Shown one piece after another: positions 1 through 11,110 of a stretch of DNA of 64,000 nucleotides. This stretch comes from Sophora flavescens. Its lineage: Eukaryota; Streptophyta; Magnoliopsida; Fabales; Fabaceae. Numbering within the stretch: position 1 is the first letter of the stretch; each line of letters starts with the position of its first letter. Under the pieces are notes generated by a model. It was not told the DNA's origin. It ran no database searches and saw nothing but the letters and a program-made list of their open reading frames with translations. The stretch spans positions 72,801,676 to 72,865,675 of the forward strand of contig CM061065.1 of assembly GCA_030762895.1 (NCBI GenBank). Direction: 5' to 3'. A program made the translations under genes and the position numbers.

Positions 1-1253
1 CATAGAACATAAAGAATCATGCATACGATAACAAATATTGCAAGAAAGTAAAGAGAGTAGAGATAGAGAAAGTGACAAGTATTTTACTGGTTCGGCCCAC
101 AACTTGAGTGGCCTACATCCAGTCCTCAAGAATCCTCTTGGAAAAATTCACTATGACAAAGTTTGTACAAGAGATACCACACTCCTTACAAAAGTCACTC
201 TCCTCTAGTAGGCACCCACTAGAACCACACTCTCAAGAGATAGCTCACTCTTAAACCTTGTAGGATACCTAACCAACAACTCAATAAAGGATGCCTCACC
301 CTTACACCTTGTTGGATACCTCACCAACAATCACCACAAGAGATTCCACACTCTTGCCAACAAAGGGATGTCTCACCATTACTTTGAAGGATACCTCACC
401 AACAAAGATTTTTCTCAAATGGCTACTTTGAAGGATACCTCACCAACAAAGATTTATTCCCCTCAAGAGATACCACACTCTTGAGAACCTTGGGAATCAC
501 AATCCCAATACAAAACTCAAAACAAATTGAGCAGAAGAGAAAATTCTAGCACAAACACTTGTGTATCAAAGCTTGTAAGCTTCTAGATCACTTGTAACAA
601 AGGATGACTAGATGGCTTGCTATTTTTGCATTATAACAGTATATTTTTGCTTATGATTTCGTTTCCAAAACTCTTAAACACATACCTTTTTGTATAGACT
701 TCAATTGGAGCTGAAAAACTGAAGTTTTGCTGAATTTTAGGGTGAGTATTCGAATACTCTTACAGGGTATTCAAATACTCACTGTAACAGAACCCAACAA
801 ACTTAACAGAATGGGTAGTATTCGAATACTCACAGGGGTATTTGAATACTCCTTACAAAAATTACCAAAATGCTTAAGTAATGGCATACATGAGTTGGTA
901 TTTGAATACTCTTGAAGGAATTTCGAGTTTTCCTTAAAGTAGACCAATATTCAACCATGTATTTGATTATTTATACCTTAAAAACATTTTCCAACATTTG
1001 GTATTTGATTTAGCTCAAATTGATTTCTATTTTTAAGTTTTAGCATTATTATCTTCTTAACTTTGTTAAGCCATCTAATCAATCTAAGTTACTTGTCACT
1101 TTCATCAAAACCCTAGAAAAGCAAGCATAAACTATCAAAACGATTACAACATTGATCATCATCAAAACTCATTTCATATCTTCAATCTTCAACATGGGTG
1201 GAGAAGTTCTTCACGGAAGCATACTAGAGACTTGAATCTCTTCATCATCTACA
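1..1253. mobile_element. Partial LTR, probably Ty1/copia (left end outside window)
   Basis: Non-coding sequence that ends ...TCATCTACA at 1253, directly against a chromovirus integrase fragment, so 1253 looks like an LTR terminus ending in CA. The left end and any target duplication lie outside the window. It contains a run of related short repeats (about 240-490) built on GGATACCTCACCAACAA and GAGATACCACACTC, and a cluster of TATTCGAATACTC motifs (about 740-915). No coding capacity is seen. Assignment to copia rests only on general LTR-like composition and is weak; the boundary itself is well supported by the other chromovirus copies, which read through at the equivalent point (near 6602). 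Confidence 0.55.
740..915. repeat. Cluster of TATTCGAATA-type palindromic motifs
   Basis: Five or so copies of a motif related to GAGTATTCGAATACTC, a perfect 16-base palindrome, occur within about 175 bases. Variants read TATTCAAATACTC or TATTTGAATACTC. They lie inside the partial LTR. The role is unknown. Confidence 0.7.
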
Positions 1254-1973
1254 GTTTTTGCCCCTGATAGAGTTCACCTACAACAATAGTTTCCATTCCA
1301 GTATTGGGATGGTACCTTATGAAGCTCTTTATGGTAGGATATGAAGGACACCCCTGTGTTGGAGTGAACCTGGTGATAGTGTTGTGTTAGGACCTGAGGT
1401 AGTGCAAGAAACCACAGATGAAGTTAGGATGATTCAGGAAAAGATGAAAGCGGCACATAGTAGGCAATAGAGCTACCATGACAAAAGGAGGAAGGTGCTC
1501 GAATTCCAGGAAGGTGACCATGTTTTCTTGAGAGTTAACCCGACAATTGGGGTTGGTAGAGTAATGAAAGCAAAGAAACTTACCCCTATATTCATTGTCC
1601 TTAACAAATTCTCAAAAAAGTCCGCGAAGTCGCCTACCATATAGCCTTACCACTGTTCTTGTCCAACCTTCATAGTGTCTTTCACGTGTCTCAACTCAAA
1701 GTATATTCATGACCCTAGCCACGTGATAGTACCCGATACGATACAATTAAAAGAGAACTTGACTTTTGAGTTATTGCCCCTTCGAGTCGAGGGTAGGAGG
1801 GTGAAGCGGCTAAGAGGCAAGGAGGATCCTATCGCCAATGTAGTTTAGAGTGGGGCTACTGAGGAAAGTGCAACATGGGAGTTGGAAAGCAAAATGATGG
1901 AATCGTATCCGCACCTATTCAATCGAGGTGAGTAGAAATTTCGAGGACAAAATTTTTATAAGAGGGGTGGAGT
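1254..1973 (+). pseudogene. Chromovirus unit A: integrase C-terminus and chromodomain remnant
   Basis: This is the 3' end of pol from a Tekay/Del-like Ty3/gypsy chromovirus. It aligns by eye with 6602-7323 and 9869-10583: end of the integrase core, the integrase C-terminal region, then a chromodomain-like tail with WSGAT and ATWELESKMMES. Several in-frame stops and frameshifts are present, for example CAA-TAG where a sister copy has CAA-AAG near 1470. It ends in a purine-rich tract (about 1961-1973) that precedes the shared LTR. The 5' part is lost at the junction with the partial LTR at 1253. Confidence 0.85.
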
Positions 1974-2450
1974 TGTAACATCCCGTTTAAGCCTTAGGGC
2001 TTAGCTTAAGGTTGTTGCTGAGGAGCTAAGTGGGGTTTCTAGGCTTAAAATCCCTTTCTTAGGCTTGTGTCTTGTGATTGTTTGAGTCATAAGCACGGTC
2101 GTGCTCCCTAGTTGGGAAAGCACGTCTCGCTGACGCCGAGTTGGGCACGTCCATGCTCAATAGTGAGCACGCCAGTGCTCAAGGGTAGATCGCGCCACGT
2201 AGGCGCTAAGTTGAGCATGACCGTGCTTGGGTCTGATGTCTTCAAATAGAGAACTGTAACTGAGGGTCATGAATATAACCCTATTTTGGTACATATATAA
2301 ACCCTGTTGTGGCTAAGAGTGTTCTTTCACCTGTTTCCTCTAAACTCAGTATGTTCTAGGAGTTTTGGAGACCTTTGGGAAGCCTTTGTTCATCTGTGCC
2401 AATCTGTGTAGGTAATTGTTTCTCCCTCTTTTAGTTTCCTCTATTTTACT
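1974..2450 (+). mobile_element. Shared LTR between chromovirus units A and B
   Basis: Starts TGTAACATCCCG just after a polypurine tract. It is the same sequence as at 7324 and 10584, but lacks a short stretch after the first 12 bases. It contains GC-rich inverted motifs of the GAGCACGACCGTGCTC type (about 2095-2235). It serves at once as the 3' LTR of unit A and the 5' LTR of unit B. The exact 3' end of the LTR is not resolved; the sequence passes into leader-like sequence around 2450-2500. Confidence 0.7.
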
Positions 2451-2966
2451 AAGAATTGGGAACTAATGGTTTGACCTTTTTTGTTTGACCAAGGCTTGGA
2501 AGAGAATGAGATTGTTTCCATGCCTACAAACAAGTTTGTTCTCAGTTCTCATGCATGCATGAACTGTCATATTACCATTGATGGTAGAATCCTTTTTGTT
2601 GATCTTTGTATGCTTACCTTTAAAACAGCTTGATATTATTCTTGGCATGGACTGATTATCTTCAAACCACATCCTTCTGAATTGTTTTGATAAAACCAAA
2701 GATTTGGGCACTCCTGTGGAGTCTAAGAATCCGACTTTCTCTCTGCCAACCAAGTTAAGGCTTCGATGAAAGACGAGGTACAAGTGTACATGATGTTGTC
2801 TTCCCAGGAATTAGAGAGCCCTCCTGATGTCGGAAGTGTGCCTATTGTGCAAGAATTTCCTGAAGTGTTCCCAGGAGATGTTTATAACTTGCGCCCTGAG
2901 AGAGATGCTGAGTTCACCATAGATTTAGTGATTGGCACTGTGCCAATATCCATAGCAGTTTATTAG
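2451..2966 (+). pseudogene. Chromovirus unit B: leader, protease remnant and linker
   Basis: After the leader, the sequence enters the C-terminal part of a retroviral-type protease (the equivalent in unit C reads CHITIDGRIFTVDL and then IILGM). A protease-RT linker follows, with FPEVFPGDVYNL at about 2851-2895. The protease active-site half (DSG) and all of gag are absent, as in units C and D. The linker frame ends at a stop at 2964-2966. A short deletion then removes the segment before the RT 'RPSVSP' region that unit D retains. Confidence 0.8.
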
Positions 2967-4418
2967 GCCTAGCGTATCCCCAAAGGGACGCCAGTGTTGC
3001 TAGTAACGAAGAAGGATGGCAGTATGAGGTTGTGAGTCGACTATCAACATCTCAACAAGGTGACCATTTAGAATCGGCATCCCCTCCCTAGGATTGATGA
3101 TCTTATGGACCAGTAGATAGGCGCTTGCATTTTCTCAAAGATAGATTTGAAGTCAGGATACCATCAGATTCGGGTTAAGTCTGAGGACATCCCGAAGACA
3201 GTGTTTAAGACGCGTTATGGTCACTATGAGTATTTAGTTATGCCCTTCGGTGAGACTAATGCTCCTGCTATGTTCATGGACTACATGAACAATACCTTTC
3301 ACCCTTACCTGGATAAGTTTGGGATGGTTTTCATAGACGACATCTTAGTGTACTCCAAGACCAAGGAGGAACATAAGGAGCACTCGAGGGTTGTCTTGTA
3401 GACCCTTAAGGAAAGGTAGTTGAATGCTAAGTTGTTTAAGTGTGAGTTTTGGTTAGAAGAGGTGAGTTTCTTAGGACACGTCATCTCTAAAGTTTCGATA
3501 GTCGTGGACTCGACTAAGGTAGAGACGGTGCTCCGGTGGGAAGCACCAAAGTCAGTGACCGATATTAGGAGTTTCTTGGGTTTAGCAGGGTGCTATAGGA
3601 GGTTTATAGAAGGTTTATCTAAGTTAGCTTTACCCTTAACCCGTATCACCAAGAAGGGACAGTTGTTTGTATAGGACTCTAAGTGTGAAGAGAGTTTCCA
3701 AACCCTTAAAGATAGGTTGACATCAGCACCATTGTTAGTTTTGCCAGACCCTAGTGAACATTTCGTAGTTTACTGCGATGCCTCCAAGCAAGGTTTAGGT
3801 GGTGTGTTGATGTAGAATGGTAAGGTAGTAGCTTATGCTTCTAAGCTATTGAAAACCCATGTGAAGAACTACCCTACCCATGACCTAGAGTTAGGAGCTG
3901 TGGTATTTGCCTTAACGATTTGGAGGCATTACCTTTATGGAGCAAGGTTTGAGGTCTTTAGTGCTCATAAGAGATTGAAGTATCTCTTTGATCAAAAGAA
4001 GTTGAATATGAGGCAGCGTAGGTGGGTGGAGTTTTTAAAGGATTTTGGGTTTGATTTGACCTACCACCCTGGAAAAGCCAATGTAGTGGCAAATGCTTTA
4101 AGTAGGAAATCCTTGCACGTCTCCGCTTTAATGGTTATGGAGATGGATCTGATTGAGGAGTTTAGAGAACTGAGTTTAGCTTGGTAATTTACCCCTAAGA
4201 GCATTAGGCTTGGAACCTTAAAGGTTACTAACAGTTTAATGGATCAAGTTAGAGAGCGTCATAAGATAGACCAGTTTCTCTTAGACAGGAGAGAGTTGCT
4301 TGCTCAGGGTAGAAACCTCAGTTTCCACAAAGGAAGTGATGGAGTTTTGAGTTTCAAGGATAGAGTCTATATACCAGATGTTCCAGAGTTTAGAAATTTG
4401 ATCCTTGAATAAGGACAT
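2967..4418 (+). pseudogene. Chromovirus unit B: reverse transcriptase and RNase H remnant
   Basis: The RT core is recognisable from KIDLKSGYHQIRVKSEDIPKT (about 3140-3195), YLVMPFG and the catalytic FIDDILVYS (about 3330-3356). The connection domain follows (SFLGLAGCYRRFIEG), then RNase H (YCDASKQGLGGVL, about 3772-3810; LKYLFDQKKLNMRQRRWVEFL, about 3978-4040). The frame is broken by many stops, mostly TAG where unit D or C has CAG or TGG (near 3402, 3418, 3672, 3814). The domain order RT-RNase H-integrase-chromodomain is that of Tekay/Del chromoviruses. The coding region stops at the solo LTR inserted at 4419. Confidence 0.9.
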
Positions 4419-6026
4419 TGTTGGAACCAAAGTGGTTTTGGATTAAATAATCTCTAAGTTTTGATGCTAACAAAAGGATTTTTTTTTTTTGGCAAAGTGT
4501 TAGTTGAGATCTAACATGTGCTTTCGGTTATGCATGAATACTTTAATATAAGAAAACATTGGATAAGTTTTCATTGAAAAATACGCATCCACCCTTGTAA
4601 ACGGGCTGTTTACCTTGGTAAGGTTACTTGTCTATTTAATTTAGTAGATTGGTTTTCTTAAGTAGACGATGCTTTAAATTATTGCTAGACGAATACCAAA
4701 ATAACTTGTTAGATACAACAAGTACAAAGACTTGATAATAAGCGCGTCCATCTTGCCACGTAAGCAGACGGAAGTAATTAGTAGAAGTCATTGAACTGAA
4801 AAATAAAGTAATCTAGTAGACGAGCTCTAACCACCACGTCACCAGACGAAGATCTTTATAACTCATTGATAAATAGCAATTCCAAAGACTCGATAGACAA
4901 GAGGATAAGCCACGTCATCAGACTAGCAAAATAAAGTATTGAACAAACTTGGTCTCTCATATAACTAAGTAGACGGAGTTTCTTTTTAGACGAGCTCCAT
5001 CTTTGAAATGAATGCAATCCGAATCTCTTGAATTTATTTCAAATGATTGATATTTATTTCAATATAATAATTGTTCTTCACATTTGTTTTGTCTGATTTA
5101 ATGTTTCACCTTGTTGTAAAAGAAACATAGTACCATCAAGAAATACAAAAAGTAGAATCGTACAATAAGATACTGCAAAACGATATGTACGATGATAACT
5201 TTATGACTGAAAAAAATGAATTATACACAAAGGAGGAACAACAAGTTCTCAAGCTACAATACTTAGAGAAGTAAGCCTCCAATTTCATGCTACCCCGATA
5301 ACCAAGAGTACTATTCAGTATTGCCGCAATCAAGCTATCAGTCACAACGGATATCATGCATTAAATGCTATCTCTAAATGGGATTATTCAAAGTAACCAT
5401 TCAAGAAATACAAGTAAAGAAGAAGGTCACTATAAATAGAAGACCTGAGATACTGAAACAAGAACTCTTGATTGCACAACCTTACGAGCTCAACTTTTGC
5501 TCATACTCATAATTCTTTAGAGAACAAGGGTCAGTATTTTTCAGTCTGAATATTGTGAAAATATTCATCTGATCTTAACTGTCATATTCTCACACATAGT
5601 GAGTTAAGAAGATCAAACATTATATCTCTTTGTTAGAGTTAGAGCCTGAAGAGGCTTGATAAGAAAGAAATACTTGGAGCCTGGAGAGGTGTTGAATACT
5701 TGGCTGTAATCTATTATGATAATAGTGGAGAAAAGCCTTCAAGTAGAAGGGACTGGACGTAGCTCTTTGTTGGAAGAGAGTGAACAAGGATAAAACATCT
5801 TGTGTGATTCTTCTATCTCTTATCTCTTACAGCTTTATCTGTTTCTTACTAACCGAGGGGTTTTGAAATTACTTTTGTTAAAGTCTTTTAAAAAGGATCT
5901 TTCTGTTTGTACGTGCTTCTGTTTATAATCTCCTTAAGTGAAAAAATTGTTTTAAAGGTTGTTCTCGAAAATTATTAACAAACACAATTCAACCCCCCCT
6001 TATTGTGTTTGCCTGCGTCATCTTCA
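4419..6026 (+). mobile_element. Solo LTR (probably Ty1/copia) inserted in unit B integrase
   Basis: A 1608-bp insertion beginning TGTTGGAACC and ending GTCATCTTCA, flanked by GACAT (4414-4418) and GACGT (6027-6031), a 5-bp target duplication with one mismatch. Unit D at 20999-21012 shows the uninterrupted site. It contains a TATA box (TATAAATA, 5431-5438), so the sense direction is plus. A CAATTCAACCCCCCC stretch lies near its 3' end. There is no internal coding region, so this is a solo LTR left by LTR-LTR recombination. The length and end sequences resemble SIRE/Maximus-type copia LTRs; the lineage is inferred. Confidence 0.85.
5431..5438 (+). promoter_or_regulatory. TATA box of the solo LTR
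   Basis: TATAAATA in the middle of the 1608-bp solo LTR, a typical LTR promoter position. Activity is not known. Confidence 0.5.
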
Positions 6027-7323
6027 GACGTAGGAGTGGACTGACTGTGCACCCAGGTGCCACTAAGATGTATCAGGATCTTAAGCGTATGTTTTGGTGG
6101 CCTGGGATGAAGAAAGAAGTGGCTGAGTTTGTGTATGCTTGTTTAGTGTGCCAAAAGGCTAAGATAGAACAGCATAAGCCATCAGGAAAGTTGCAACCTT
6201 TGAGTATCCCAAAATGGAAATGGGATAGTATCTCCATGGATTTTGTTTCTGGATTCCCTAGGACTACAGTTGGTTTTGAGGTGATCTGGGTTGTTGTGGA
6301 TAGACTGACTAATTCCGCCCATTTCATTCCTATGAACATGGAATATCCTTTGGGAAAGTTAGCCCAGTAGCACATCAAAAAGATAGTTAGGCTACATGGT
6401 GTACCTTCTAGAATAGTTTCAAATAGAGACCCGAGGTTTACCTCTAGGTTTTGGAATAGTTTTCAAGAGGCTTTAGGGACAAAGCTTAGGCTTAGTTCAG
6501 CTTATCACCCACAGACTGATGGTCAGTCTGAGAGAAACGTCCAGTCCTTAGAGGACTTGCTTAGAGCTTGTGTGCTAGAACAGTCTGGAAGTTGGGACAA
6601 GTTTTTGCCCGTGATAGAGTTCACCTACAGCAATAGTTTCCATTCCAGTATTGGTATGGCACCTTATGAAGCTCTTTATAGGAGGAGATGATGGACACCC
6701 CTGTGTTGGAGTGAAAATGGTGATAGTGTTGTGTTAGGACATGAGGTAGTGCAAGAAACCACGAATAAAGTGAGGACGATTCAGGAAAAGATGAAAGCGG
6801 CACATAGTAGTCAAAAGGGCTACGATGACAAAGGGAGGAAAGCGCTCAAATTCCAGGAAGGTGGCCATGTGTTCTTGAGAGTTACCCCGACAACTGCGGT
6901 TGGTAAAGTAATGAAAGCAAGGAAACTTACCCCTAGATTCATTGGTCCTTACCAAATTCTCAAAAGAGTCGGCGAAGTCACCTACCAAATAGCCTTACCA
7001 CCATTATAGTCCAACCTTCATAGTGTCTTTCACGTGTCTCAACCCAGAAATTATATTCATGACCTTAGCAACGTGATAGTACCTGATACCATACAGTTAA
7101 AAGATAACTTGAATTTTGAGGTATTACCCCTTCGATTCAAGGATAGGAGGGTGAAGCATCTAAGAGGTAAGGAGATTCATTTGGTCAAAGTCGTTTGGAG
7201 TGGGGCTACTGAGGAAAGTGCTACATGGGAGTTGGAAAGCAAGATGATGGAATCGTTTCCACACCTTTTTATTCAAGGTGAGTAGAAATTTTGAGGATGA
7301 AATTTTTATAAGGGGGGTGGAGT
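6027..7323 (+). pseudogene. Chromovirus unit B: integrase, chromodomain and polypurine tract
   Basis: The integrase zinc-finger region resumes after the solo LTR (HPGATKMYQDLKRMFWWPGMKK; CLVCQKAK). The catalytic core follows, with the first Asp in SISMDFVSG (about 6222-6250), the second in SNRDPRF, and a Glu in SERNVQSLEDLL. Next come the C-terminal domain (LTPRFIGPYQILKRVGEVTYQIALPPL) and a chromodomain-like tail (7034-7285; GKEIHLVKVVWSGAT...ATWELE). Frames are interrupted by TAG stops at 6368 and 7007 and others. The purine-rich end AGGGGGGTGGAGT (7311-7323) is the polypurine tract before the next LTR. The solo LTR split the zinc finger right after its Gly-His. Confidence 0.9.
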
Positions 7324-7860
7324 TATAACACCCCGTTTTTCTTTAAGTGCTTTTATATATGTTTGTTTGGTTGTTTAAGCCTAAGGGATTAGCTTAGGGT
7401 TGTTGTTGAGGAGCTAAGTGGGGTTTCGAGGCTTCAAATCCCTTTCTTAGGCTTGTGTCTTGTGATTGTCTGAGTCACAAGCACGATCATACTCCCTAGT
7501 TGGCAAAGCGCGTCTCGCTGACAGTGTGTTGGGCACGTCCATGTTGAATAGTGAGCACTCTCGTGCTCAAGGTCAGAGAGCACCTCGTAGGCACTAAGTT
7601 GAGTACGACCGTGCTCAACGAGGAGCACGACTGTGCTCGGGTCTGATGCCTTTAAATAGAGAACAGTAACTGAGGGTTTTCTCATAAACCCTATTTTGGT
7701 ACAAATAGAAACCCTGTTGAGGCTAAGAGTGTTCTTTCCCCTGCTTCCTCTAAACTCTGTACGTTCTAGGAGTTCTGGAGACCCTTGGGAAGCCTTTGTT
7801 CATATGTGCCAATCTGTGTAGGTACTGGTTTCTCCCTCTTTTAGTTTCCTCTCTTTTATT
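7324..7860 (+). mobile_element. Shared LTR between chromovirus units B and C
   Basis: Starts TATAACACCCCG, where the canonical TG start is mutated to TA. GC-rich inverted motifs (GAGCACGACTGTGCTC type) lie at about 7480-7645, just upstream of a TATA-like TTTAAATAG (about 7650). It is the 3' LTR of unit B and the 5' LTR of unit C. The 3' boundary is unresolved, probably between 7800 and 7880. Confidence 0.7.
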
Positions 7861-9316
7861 AAGAATTGGGAACTAATGGTTTGACCTTTTCTGTCTGACC
7901 AAGGCTTGGAAGACAATGAGATTGTTTCCATGCCTACAAACAAGTCTGTTCTCACTTCTCATACATGCAAGAACTGTCATATTACCATTGATGGTAGAAT
8001 CTTTACTGTTGATCTTGAATGCTTACCTTAAAAATAGCTTGATATTATTCTTGGCATGGGCTAGTTATCTTCCAACCACGTCCTTCTGAATTGCTTTGAT
8101 AAAACCATAGTTTTTGGCACTCCTTTGGAGTCTAAGAATCCAACCTTTCTCTCTACCAACCAAGTTAAGGGTTCGATGAAAGACAAGGCCCAAGTGTACA
8201 TGATGTTATTTTCCCTGCAATTAGAGAGCCCTCTTGATGTAGGAAGTGTGCCTGTTGTGCTGGATTTTCCTGAAGTGTTCCCAGGGGATGTTTATAACTT
8301 GTCCCCCTGTGAGAGATGTTGAGTTCACCATAGATTTAGTGCCTTGCACCGGGCCAATATCCATAGCGCCCTGTAGAATGTCTCCTCTAGAGCTAGCTGA
8401 GTTGAAGAAACAGATAGAGGATTTGATCCAGAAGCACTTTATTAGGCCTAGCAGGAAGCGCCAGTGTTGCTAGTAACGAAGAAAGATGGAAGTATGAGGT
8501 TGTGTGTCGACTATCAACAGATCAACAAGGTGACCATTAAGAATCGGTATCCCCTCCCTAGGATTGATGATCTTGTGGACCAGTTGATAGGCGCTTGCGT
8601 CTTCTCAACGATAGATTTGAGGTCAGGATACCATCAGATTCGGGTGAAATCCGAGGACATCCCGAAGACAGCGTTTAGGATGCGTTATGGTCACTATGAG
8701 TATTTAGTTATGCCCTTTGGTGTGACTAATGCTCCTACTGTGTTCATGGACTACATGAACAAGACCTTTCACCCTTACTTGGATAAGTTTGTGGTGGTTT
8801 TCATAAATGACATCTTAGTGTACTCCAATACCAAGGAGGAACATGAGGAGCACTTGAGGGTTATCTTGCAGACCCTTAAGGAAATGTAATTGTATGCTAA
8901 GTTGTCTAAGTGTGAGTTTTGGTTAGAAGAGGTGAGTGTCTTAGGACACGTCATCTCTAAAGGTGGGAGAGTCGTGGACCCGGCTAAGGTAGATACAGAG
9001 CTCTAGTGGGAAGCGCCAAAGTCAGTGAGCGAGATTAGGAGTTTCTTGGGTTTAGTAGGGTGCTATAGGAGGTTTATAGAAGGTTTCTCTATGTTAGCTT
9101 TACCCTTAACCCGTCTCACCAAGAAGGGACAGTTGTTTGTATGGGACTCTAAGTGTGAAGAGAGTTTCCAAACCCTTAAGGATAGGTTGACACCAGCACC
9201 AGTTTTAGTTTTGGCAGACCCTAGTGAACCTTTGGTAATTTACTGTGATGCTTCCAAGCAAGGTTTAGGTGGTGTGTTGATTCCGAATGGTGAGGTAGTA
9301 GCTTATGCTTCTAGGA
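7861..9316 (+). pseudogene. Chromovirus unit C: protease end, RT and part of RNase H
   Basis: Leader, then the protease C-terminal half (CHITIDGRIFTVDL near 7975-8015), linker (VVLDFPEVFPGDVYNL) and a frameshift near 8300. RT is open over 8464-8889 (142 codons), with LRSGYHQIRVKSEDIPKTAF and YLVMPFGVTNAP. The catalytic motif reads FINDILVYS, so the first of the paired aspartates is Asn and the enzyme would be dead even if expressed. Connection domain and the start of RNase H (YCDASKQGLGGVL) follow at 9025-9316. RNase H is then cut by the rearranged segment. Confidence 0.88.
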
Positions 9317-9553
9317 AAAACCAACTGGAGTCCTAGGGAGTCCAGACACAAAATCCATGGATATACTATCCCATTTCCATTATGGGATACTCAAAGGTTG
9401 TAACTTTCGTGATGGCTTCTGGTGTTCTATCTTAACCTTTTGGCACGCTAAACAAGCATACACAAACTCAGTCACATCTTTCTTCATCCTAAGCCACCAA
9501 AACATACGCTTAAGATCCTGAAACATCTTAGTGTCACCTGGGTGCACACTCTA
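9317..9553 (-). pseudogene. Inverted integrase fragment inside unit C
   Basis: This 0.24-kb piece matches the integrase zinc-finger and first catalytic-Asp region of the sister copies (compare 6042-6285), but on the opposite strand. Read on minus it gives the HPG-TKM, FWWLRMKK and CLACQKVK pattern, then the segment around the MDFVSGLPRTPVGF sequence. It replaces the rest of RNase H and the forward integrase N-terminus. The right edge shares the short string TCTAGCATAG with forward sequence near 9669. Confidence 0.85.
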
Positions 9554-10583
9554 GCATAGAATATCCATTGGGAAAGTTAGCCCATTTCATTCCTATAAAC
9601 ATGGAATATCCATTGGGAAAGTTAGCCCAGTTGTACATCAAAAAGATAGTTCGGCTACATGGCGTACCTTCTAGCATAGTGTCAAATAGAGACCCGACGT
9701 TTACGTCTAGGTTTTGGAATAGTTTGAAAGAGGCTTTAGGGACAAAGCTTAGGCTTAGTTCAACTTATCACCCACAAACTGATGGTCAGTCTGAGAGAGC
9801 CATCCAGTCCTTAGAGGACTTGCTTAGAGCTTGTGTGCTAGAACAGTCTGCAACTTGGGATAAGTTTTTGCCGCTAATAGAGTTCACCACCAACAATAGT
9901 TTCCATTCCAGTAGAAGGATGGCACCTTATGAAGCTCTTTATGGGAGGAGATGAAGGACACCCCTGTGTTGGAGTGAACCTGGTGATAGTGTTGTGTTAG
10001 CACCTGAGGTAGTGCAAGAAACCACAGATAAAGTGAGGATGATTCAGGAAAAGATGAAAGCGGCACATTGTATGCAAAAGAGCTACCATGACAAAAGGAG
10101 GAAGGGGCTCGATTTCCAGGAAGGTGACCATGTGTTCTTGATAGTTACCCCGACAACTGCGGTTGGTAGAGTGATGAAAGCAAGAAAACTTACCCCTAGA
10201 TTCATTGGTCCTTACCAAATTCTCAAAAAGTCGGTGAAGTCGCCTACCAAATAGCCTTACCACCATTCTTGTCCAACCTTCATAGTGTCTTTCACGTGTC
10301 TCAACTCAAAGTATATTCATGACCCTAGCCACGTGATAGTACCCGATACCATACAGTTAAAAGAGAACTTGAATTTTGATGTATTATCCCTTCGAGTCGA
10401 GGATAGGAGGGTGAAGCAGCTAAGAGGCAAGGAGATTCCTTTGGTCAAAGTCGTTTGGAGTGGGGCTACTGATGAAAGTGCTACATGGGAGTTGGAAAGC
10501 AAGATGATGGAATCGTATCTGCACCTTTTCAATCGAGGTGAGTAGAAATTTTGAGGAGGAAATTTTTATAAGCGGGGTGGAGT
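9554..10583 (+). pseudogene. Chromovirus unit C: integrase core to chromodomain
   Basis: Resumes with a duplicated stretch (GAATATCCATTGGGAAAGTT twice, near 9560 and 9604). The integrase core follows (KKIVRLHGVPSSIVSNRDPTF, YHPQTDGQSERAIQSLEDLL) to 9954, with a TGA stop. Then come the C-terminal region (9994-10254) and a chromodomain-like tail (10285-10545; LRGKEIPLVKVVWSGAT, ATWELESKMMES). A polypurine tract AGCGGGGTGGAGT (10571-10583) leads into the next LTR. A frameshift separates the last two parts. Confidence 0.88.
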
Positions 10584-11110
10584 TGTAACACCCCGTTTTT
10601 CGTTAAGTGCTTTTATATATGTTTGCTTGGTTGTTTAAGCCTTAGGGCTTAGCTTAGGGTTGTTGTTGAGGAGCTAAGTGGGGTTTCTAGGCTTAAAGTC
10701 CCTTTCTTACGCTTGTGTCTTGTGACTGTCTGAGTCACAAGCACGGTCATGCTCCCTAGTTGGGAAAGCGTGTCTCGAAGAAGCCTGGTTTGGCACCTCC
10801 GTGCTCAATAGTTAGCATGCTCGTGCTCAAGGGAAAACCGTGCCTCGTAGGCACTAAGTTGAGCACGACCATGCTCAACAAGGAGCACGACCATGCTTGG
10901 GTATGATGCCTTTAAATAGAGAACAGTAACTGAGGGTTTCCTCATAAACCCTATTTTGGTACAAATAGAAACCCTGTTGCGGCTAAAAGTGTTCTTTCCC
11001 CTGTTTCCTCTAAAATCAGTACATTCTAGGAGTTTTTGAGACCCTTGGGAAGCCTTTGTTCGTCTGTGCCAATCTGTGTAGGTAATGGTTTCTCCCTTTT
11101 CTAGTTTCCT
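10584..11110 (+). mobile_element. Shared LTR between chromovirus units C and D
   Basis: Begins TGTAACACCCCG right after the unit C polypurine tract. It carries the same GC-rich inverted motifs (about 10740-10900) and the TTTAAATAG TATA-like site (about 10911) as the other two LTRs. It is the best-preserved start in the array. The 3' end is unresolved. Confidence 0.72.

Noticed and set aside
6073..6378. Open frame on minus opposite integrase
   Set aside because: It is the mirror of the conserved integrase frame on plus and has no features of its own.
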